Shown here in pieces: positions 57,908 to 64,000 of a DNA stretch of 64,000 nt. Below the pieces are notes generated by a model. The model had not been told where the DNA came from. It saw only the letters and a list, made by a program, of their open reading frames with translations, and searched no databases. Position 1 is the first letter of the stretch. Each line of letters begins with the position of its first letter. The stretch spans positions 620,001-684,000 of the forward strand of contig JAPZLL010000018.1 of NCBI GenBank assembly GCA_036250225.1, in the 5' to 3' direction. Source of the stretch: Cercophora sp. LCS_1. Lineage: Eukaryota; Ascomycota; Sordariomycetes; Sordariales; Lasiosphaeriaceae. The position numbers and the translations under genes are program-made.

Positions 57908-58871
57908 ATGGCGCAACTACAAAGTTACAAGGCGTACAAGCACTTCGCCATCACCTCCCCCTGCGAGTTTGTGGTCCACGTCGAGATCAACCGACCCGCC
58001 AAGCTCAATGCATTTACGGAGGCGATGTGGCTTGAGCTCCGCAGCATCTTCCAGCAGCTCTCGATCGATCCTGAGGTCCGCGTCGTTGTGATATCCGGCG
58101 CCGGTGACCGCGCGTTCACCGCAGGCCTCGACGTCCAAGCGGCCAGTGAGAACGACAGCCTGTCGGGCGATGCGAACCTGGATCCTGGTCGAAAAGCCAT
58201 CAAGTTGAAGCGATATATCGAGGAGTTTCAGGATTGCATCACAGCCGTGGAGAAGTGTGAGAAGCGTGCGTCGCCTATCCTGGAATCTCCCCGAACCATC
58301 CGCTAACACGCTCGCCCTCAGCCGTCATCAGCGTCCTCCACGGAATCTCCCTAGGTCTTGCGATCGACCTCTCATGCGCCACGGACATTAGGATATGCGC
58401 AAAGGACACTAGGTTCTCGGTCAAGGAGGTGGACATTGGCATGGCAGCTGACATCGGCACGTTGGCACGACTGCCCAAGGCGGTGGGGAACGCCTCCTGG
58501 GTCAAGGAGGTATGTATGTCGGCGCGAGACTTCGGGGGCCCCGAGGCATTGGCCGTGGGCTTTGTCAGCCAAGTGCATGAATCAAAGGCTGCTGCGCTGG
58601 ACGCCGCTTTGAAGCTGGCAAAGACCATCGCGACCAAGAGTCCCGTAGCTGTTCAGGGAACCAAACATTTGCTGAACCATGCAAGGGATCACTCGGTCGA
58701 GGACAGTATGTGGCGCCAAAGACCTACTCTCTCGCTACCTACTGACGCAACATCATCACAGACCTAAAATACACGGCCCTATGGAATGGCGCGACCCTCC
58801 AAGCGCCCGACATGCAGGATGCGCTGCTTTCCGGTATCCAGAAGACTAAGCCGAGATTTGAGAAGCTGTAG
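57908..58871 (+). CDS. Delta3,5-Delta2,4-dienoyl-CoA isomerase-like (ECH1/Dci1)
   Basis: Three exons: 57908-58265, 58322-58705, 58762-58871, giving 283 residues. This crotonase-fold enzyme shifts double bonds during beta-oxidation of unsaturated fatty acids. The oxyanion-hole loops are AFTAGLDV and HGISLGLAIDL. The acidic residues used by mammalian ECH1 are present: Asp in AIDLSC, Glu in SVKEVDIG and Asp in MAADIGTL, which separates it from ordinary enoyl-CoA hydratases. The C-terminus FEKL is a poor peroxisomal signal, and no strong mitochondrial presequence is seen, so location is open. It is tail to tail with TFB5, stops 58 bp apart. Confidence 0.85.
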
Positions 58872-58929
58872 AGAAGCCCTACCAATAAAAAAAGGGGAGA
58901 GCCATAGGGTCGAGGTCGGGATCGGGTTC

Positions 58930-59251
58930 CTATTCACTATCCTCGAGCGGCTCCTCGACGCGGTACGTCTCCTTGAGGCGCTTCGCTGTGTCAGTGAAAA
59001 CGGCCAGAAAGTGGCACACAAAAACTCACATCTTCAAGTTTCTGTTTCAGCGTGCCCACCATGTTTTCCTTGACTACGAGATGGGTCTCGTCCAGATCCT
59101 CAATGATGATGTCATTGAGTTGACTGTCGAGGTGCACGATGATGGACTTTATCGCCGGCTCGCACTCTATCAGGACGCCTAAAACGCTTTCAGCACAGTC
59201 CTAGGACGGCGAAAGTAAGTTGACAGATGTACCTCGTATAGCTCGTGGCAT
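58930..59251 (-). CDS. tfb5: TFIIH subunit TFB5 (TTDA/GTF2H5 homologue)
   Basis: Three exons: 59251-59233, 59178-59030, 58980-58930, giving 72 residues, the normal size. Tfb5 stabilises Tfb2/p52 in TFIIH and stimulates its XPB ATPase in nucleotide-excision repair. The protein begins MPRAIRGVLIECEPAIKSII and contains IEDLDETHLVV, both conserved. For the last junction an AAG acceptor at 58981 gives RLKETYRVEEPLEDSE, which looks right; the alternative CAG five bases upstream gives an unrelated Arg/Ser tail. The gene is too small and split to be seen as one frame. Confidence 0.9.
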
Positions 59252-61109
59252 TTTGAATGCAATCCGTTCGTAGCGAAGGCCTCGCAGCTTGATGCGGCCG
59301 GTTGTGCTTTGCAGTTGCAACCGTTCGTTGTTGCGACGAAGAGTTGTTGCAGCGTGAACAATGAATGGATGCTAAAGTTAGGCCGGAGGTCAGTGCCCAC
59401 GGTTTAGGGACCACCGGAATAGGCGTTGCCACAGGCAAGCGGCGGAAACCAAAGTCGACCCCAAGGCACCGAGCCTGTGCGGGGTTAAAGTTTTGTGCAT
59501 TTTTAGTAGGGAAATTTAACAATATTTGGATTTAGGTCTTCTACGAGAGTGTTGTGTCGAACAACCCCCACGACGGAAGATGAGATCAAGACAAGCCTGA
59601 GGGTTGTCGCTGGAAAGATGGGACAAACCGCGGCCCACTAGATCAAGTTGGTTTCAAATTCCAAGGGGAATCAACGGAGAATCACCATGATGTCTTCAGT
59701 CCGGTAGAATACCATGCGACACATTTGAGAACTGGTCACCCTTTTCTCAAAAATATCCCTTTCTATTGCGCTTTTGTCGGAGCTTGGCCGACGCCAGCGA
59801 GAGCGACTTGGCGAGCCTAACGGCAATTGCCTTCCCGTTGGCAGTCGGCCACCGGACCGAATCTTATCTCAGCCTCAAACACAACAAACAGTAGCTTCTC
59901 ATCCGCTACCTCACGAGACGCGGCTCTGCTCTGCCACGCGGGCCCAAGAAGGACGCCCTCCAGATGGAAATGCCAACCATCTCGTGGCTGGATGCTTCAA
60001 CCTGTTTCAGCCCACAACCCGCAACTACGATCTTCAGATTTCCAGATCGCCCCGTTTTCCGCACGCTTGGATTTCGGATGCTCGGCCGACAGGGATCGTG
60101 CCGGGAACAAGTGCGGATCAGAGCGGGCGAGGACCAGGACCGGGCAGCAGCCCAGAGCGGAACGCAGCGAGTGAGGGCGAGCGACCGAGAGCTGCAGCAC
60201 AACGGGCGCCGATTGGAGACCGTTGGCATCACCAACAGTGCCAATAACCACCCGAGCCAGGCCCTCTGCGTCCTGCGCTGCAGCACAGCCCCCAGCCTCG
60301 CCGTGCTTCCACATACATGCAGTTCTCGTCACGATGCTTGTTTCGAGGCAAGCAGCAGGACAGCACACACACGCTGCGAATGAGATTAATTGACAAGCAG
60401 GAGGGGTTCGCATCTGAATCAGATTGAACGTCTGTCGTCGCAAACGCCGCCTTTCTGTCTCTCCCCACAGGGCAGTTCATACAAACTAAATAAGCTTGTC
60501 TGTGAGAGGAGGGACTATTCACACCGTTCACGCTAGGTCGGCCAGGCTTAGCTCCGAGGGCTGCATGCGCGCGACCCCAACTCCTCGCATGCTTTTCCCT
60601 GGCCAAAAAAAGCCACCAGCGAAACCTATCGCATTTTTAGGTTGTGGACGGGCAGGTGTTGTTTGGGGGTCCAGGGGCACTGGCCGGGTGAGCAAAGAAG
60701 AAAAGAAAAAGGAAGCATGATCGCCTTCCCTCTCCCCTCCTTCTCTACTTTTCTCTTTTTCTTTGCCCACTTTGCTGATCACCGACGAGCAACGCTCGCC
60801 ATGACGGTTCCCAAGTGAATAAATTCCCCGTCATCATCATCTGCTCCGACCCCATACAGATCCGATTCCTCCGCCGTCAGCCTTCGGGACCTCCCCACTC
60901 GACTGCGCCGCCGTGCCTTTCTTTTCTCACTTGTCTCTTTTATTTTTCTCTAAAAATCCCCGATGGCATTTTGAACGGGCTTGCAATTAAGATCCAAATC
61001 ATGTAACTCGCCAGACCATCGTGACCCCATTCCGATCCACATCAACCCGGAGACCAAAGCCCAACCACCAACAAGCACAGCAACACCCGCTACTCAGAGC
61101 CTCACAAGG
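59252..61109. other. Gene-free interval between TFB5 and the PPxY membrane protein
   Basis: 1.86 kb between divergent starts. No supported gene; short proline/arginine-rich frames on both strands overlap and look random. The last 400 bp are C/T-rich, like a leader. Confidence 0.45.
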
Positions 61110-61940
61110 ATGTCCTCCTTCGGACCCCCCTCAGGGTCGTCGGGCAACTTCGGCCCGCCCTCCTCCAGCAATAGCACGCCCTCCAAAACCTGGGCATGGG
61201 TCCTCATCCCCGTCGGCATCGTCGTAGCCATCGGCGCTGTAGCCCTCTGCCTACACTCCAAACGACGCAAACGCCAGCGCGCGCTCCTTCCCCCTCCCCC
61301 TCCCCTCCTCGCACAGCACCAGCAACTCCGCTCCCGCGCCTTCAACGAGCGCGATCTCGAATCAGGCTACCACACCCGTCCTGGAAGCGTCTTCGTGCCG
61401 GTCGCCAACGGGCGCGCCCCGGGAACCGGTGGCCCCGCAAACACGGGGCGGTGGTTCCTCAACGGGCCGCCGCCGCGCCAAGCGACGGAGGAAGGCCTCA
61501 ACGAACTAGGGGAGGCCCCACCGCCTTATGAGAAGAAGGCTGCTGCCATCGCTGAGAACAGCGTTGGAGGAGGGCCGGCGCCAAAGTCGCAATCTAGCTC
61601 GAGCGCTTCGTCCATATCCATGGCTGATGATGAGCGAGAGGGAGGAGGCATGGAGATGCACGCCCTCGCGCCCGCCATGACGGGGAGGACGATGGCTACG
61701 ACCGTGACGGGCGCCACGACGGTCAGCACACGGACGAGCCTCAGCGGGGATGGGGATGGAGGAGGCATAAGGAGGGGTGCGTTATCGCCGTTTACGATGA
61801 GCGAGGGGACTGCGACTACGGCTGCTTCGTCGGAGCCTAGTAGGCATGGGTCACCGCCTGGGTGTCAGGGGACGTCGCCTCCTCCTCCGCCGCCTCCTCC
61901 TCCGGCAGCTGGCGGGGGTGGGGGTGGATCAGGTGTGTGA
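61110..61940 (+). CDS. Single-pass membrane protein with PPxY motif, function unknown
   Basis: Single exon, 276 residues from MSSFGPPSGSS. A Ser/Gly/Pro-rich N-terminus without signal peptide is followed by one membrane span (WAWVLIPVGIVVAIGAVALCL, about 28-48) and a basic stop-transfer stretch (SKRRKRQR). The rest is a disordered cytoplasmic-type tail. APPPYEKK (about 135-142) is a PPxY motif of the kind bound by WW domains of Rsp5/Nedd4 ubiquitin ligases or their arrestin adaptors. It ends in a proline run and a glycine run. Such proteins are common in filamentous fungi and mostly unstudied. An upstream in-frame ATG at 60981 would add 43 residues, unlikely to be real. Confidence 0.65.
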   Translation: MSSFGPPSGSSGNFGPPSSSNSTPSKTWAWVLIPVGIVVAIGAVALCLHSKRRKRQRALLPPPPPLLAQHQQLRSRAFNERDLESGYHTRPGSVFVPVANGRAPGTGGPANTGRWFLNGPPPRQATEEGLNELGEAPPPYEKKAAAIAENSVGGGPAPKSQSSSSASSISMADDEREGGGMEMHALAPAMTGRTMATTVTGATTVSTRTSLSGDGDGGGIRRGALSPFTMSEGTATTAASSEPSRHGSPPGCQGTSPPPPPPPPPAAGGGGGGSGV

Positions 61941-62891
61941 CGGCGCCGGAGAGCCGGCTATGTTGGCTGATGGGACATGAAGGATGGGCGAGCAAACGAG
62001 GGCAAGTGTATCACGGTAATGTAAGTAAGTGGTCGAACCGGCTGTTTCCCTGGGCGTTGGAGGTTGGATTAGGTTGAGTTGGTTTGGTTTGGTGCCGAGT
62101 AACTGGCGTTTTTTTGGAGTTCAACAACGGTAGCCGGACGGATACGGGAGGATACGTTTTGCAGTTTGCACAACACAAGGTGGCGTTTGGCACGAAAGTT
62201 TGGAGTGGAAATGCGTGTCATGTCATCGATCGATCTGGAGAGGAGAGAAAAAAAGGATAAACAAATCATCAATCACCACAGCAGTAGTGTCAATTTGAGA
62301 TGCCCCATCACAAAACAAACACACACACACACACACATAAGACACAGACACAGAACAGACAATCTGCTTCTTCACTCGTGCCATTTCCCCTTACACTCGC
62401 TTCCACCCCATTCTCATGACAAGAAGACTTTATACAGGTTATGTCCCTTTACAACTGCTGCCAACTATCAACAACACAGCCCCTTCTGCAAAGTTGGTGG
62501 CTTCCATGCACTTTTTTCCCCTTTGGCAATATTGCCCAGCACATCATCAGACTGCCGGTCCCCAGTTTTCCTCCATCCGTCAAACATCTTTCCTCCCCAA
62601 GAAAGAAGAAAAAACACCCCCTCCTTTCCCCAAGACTACAAGACAAACTACGGAAACAAGGGAGTATCGCAGAACAATGCTATGCCGTTGCGCACAAATG
62701 CCGAGAGACAGGAAAATGACAAGACTGGAAAACAGACCCTGGTCCCTCTAATGCAAAACAGCGCAGGAAAAAACCAACAGAATAAAGACACAATGACCCT
62801 ACCGTTTTGTTTCCCGTTAACCCCACCAATCTTCCCACAAAAAAAAAGAACCATCCCCAGAGACATTGCCTTATGGCTTCTTGACATTGCC
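61941..62891. other. Convergent 3' regions
   Basis: 951 bp between the PPxY gene and the FG nucleoporin. It contains an (AC)9 run and a 21-bp tandem duplication next to the nucleoporin stop. No gene seen. Confidence 0.5.
62319..62336 (+). repeat. (AC)9 microsatellite
   Basis: 18 bp of AC repeat in an A/C-rich 3' region. Confidence 0.9.
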
Positions 62892-62903
62892 TTATGACTT
62901 CTT
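62862..62903 (+). repeat. Tandem 21-bp duplication over the stop codon of the FG nucleoporin
   Basis: Copies 62862-62882 and 62883-62903 differ at one base. Read on the minus strand, the first met codes KKS-stop and the second would code KKP-stop. Confidence 0.85.
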
Positions 62904-64000
62904 CTCATTGAACTTCTTGTTCGTCTCCAGGGCCTCGGCCAGTGCCTTGGCCGCATCGGCCGTCTTGACCTGCAACATCCACGTCTCCAAACCCTTTCCG
63001 TCGTCGGTCGAAGTAGTGAGCTTCACATACTTGCCACCGGGGGGGTCGACTTTGTACGTGAAGTTGGGAAGGACAAGCTTATTAAGGGCAACGTGGCCGC
63101 GGGGTTCGGCACGTAACAACATTCGCACAGCGTCGGTCTTCTTGTGCTTGAGGATCCGGAGGGGCCCAACGCCCATCGTCTTCCAGGGGTTCTTGGCGTC
63201 CTTTGCCGATCCGGAATCGTCGTCCTCGGTGTCACCGGCGCGCCTGAGCTTGACCGCTTTGGCGCGGATCTCATGGACGACGGACTCGTCCTCTTCCCCC
63301 GGGCCGCCGTTTGTTAGGGATAATTGCTCCTGTGGTGCGTCATCCCCGTCAGCGTTGGTTCCTCGATTTTCAGGCTCTACAGCAGCTGGTTCCGGCGTGC
63401 CTGTGGCTGGCGTTGTAGCCAAGCTTGATGCTCCACCAAAGGTGAAAGGGGAATCTTCCCACTTGGTCAACAATGTCTTTTTGAAACGTTTGGAGCGTGC
63501 ATGCACATCATATTACTCACTTGTACCTGTTGAGGTCCCCCCTCCGGGAGCCGCTAAAGCGCTACCAAACATCGATTGAGAAGGGGGGTTAGACTGGCTT
63601 CCGCCGAACGCAAACATGTTTGTGGACGGCTGGCTGCTGGGCGTCGACCCGAAGCTGATGGTAGGGAGGGGCTGGCTGCCGGCGGTGAAGCTCGTCGAAG
63701 CACCCCCAAACAGAAAGGGAGCGGAAGACGACTGCGAGTTGTCGTTGCCACCACTGCCAAAGGTGAACGACGACGGCGCTGAGGCAGCGCCTCCACCGGG
63801 AGCAAAGGGGTTGTTGATCTCGCCAGAGGTAGAACCGCCAGTCGAGAAGTTGAAAGAGGCGCCACCATTAGTCCCGAAAATGGAGCCAGTTCCACCCGGC
63901 TGGCTCGTGGTCGGCTGAGATGACTGTCCAAAGATAGAGCTAGTTGAGGTGGGAGCAGCAGTCGAAGTCGTGCTTCCGAAGCTGAAGATCGGCTTCGACG
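62892..64000 (-). CDS. FG-repeat nucleoporin with C-terminal Ran-binding domain (NUP2/NUP50-like), 5' part missing
   Basis: The 3' part of a gene that enters from the right edge. The first visible exon (64000 to about 63526) is rich in FG motifs: FSFGS, IFGQ, IFGTN, FTFGSG, LFGGAS, FAFGGS, MFGSA. After a short intron (roughly 63475-63526; exact borders unresolved, GTGAGT donor likely) the C-terminal exon has WEDSPFTFGG, a charged linker and a RanBP1-type domain (VGPLRILKHKKTDAVRMLLRAEP, NKLVLPNFTY), ending NEKKS. Nup2/Nup50 proteins sit on the nuclear basket, bind Ran-GTP and importin-alpha and help release cargo. The N-terminal importin-binding part is outside the window. Confidence 0.85.

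Noticed and set aside
1..64000. CRISPR arrays, insertion sequences, rRNA, transposon ends or a biosynthetic cluster
   Set aside because: No regularly spaced repeats, no transposase or reverse-transcriptase motifs, no 5S-type sequence and no polyketide or peptide synthase domains were seen.

Overview
The window is nuclear DNA of a filamentous ascomycete (Pezizomycotina, probably Sordariomycetes). The reasons are the short introns (mostly 48-150 bp, GT donors, CTAAC/CTGAC branch-like boxes, CAG/TAG acceptors), the very short coding exons, the absence of operons, and a gene set that reads as ordinary fungal housekeeping plus a FacB-type acetate regulator. Exon structures below were built by hand: each junction keeps the reading frame and joins recognisable protein sequence, but no transcript data were available.

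Layout. 0-8 kb: eight codons of a gene leaving the left edge (transketolase-like start), the 25S rRNA methyltransferase BMT6, a large Sac2/INPP5F-type phosphoinositide phosphatase, the snoRNP/spliceosome protein SNU13 and the V-ATPase proteolipid c. 8-17.5 kb: sterol reductase ERG4, translin, the GPI-anchor protein PIG-F/GPI11, a mitochondrial carrier and ribosomal protein L22. 19-24 kb: PMP3, a YGR210C-type TRAFAC GTPase and a SET-domain lysine methyltransferase, the last two divergent. 26.8-32.4 kb: FacB/acu-15 and a PGC1-like phospholipase. 32.4-37.5 kb is the least ordinary stretch: a decayed membrane-protein frame, a 410-residue protein with eight tandem Cys3-His units, and a small possible membrane ORF. 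37.5-48.4 kb: a ROG1/DUF676 lipase-like protein, endonuclease III (NTH1), a small AN1 zinc-finger protein, glutathione-dependent formaldehyde dehydrogenase (SFA1) and a DUF952 protein. 48.6-64 kb: NUP85, a BOI-type SH3-SAM-PH polarity protein, a dienoyl-CoA isomerase (ECH1-like), TFIIH subunit TFB5, a single-pass PPxY protein and the 3' part of an FG/RanBD nucleoporin running off the right edge.

The genes do not form one pathway; there is no secondary-metabolite cluster, transposon or CRISPR. Loose themes are lipid and sterol membranes (Sac2-like, ERG4, PGC1-like, ROG1-like, GPI11), ribosome/snoRNP biogenesis (BMT6, SNU13, RPL22) and carbon use (FacB, ECH1-like). Several promoters share a telomere-repeat-like box, GGGTTAGGGTT.

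The best candidate for something undescribed is the Cys3-His repeat protein at 35295-36527. The rest of the list of oddities is modest: a 10-nt exon, a probable pseudogene, a duplicated stop-codon segment, and a variant iron-sulfur spacing in NTH1.
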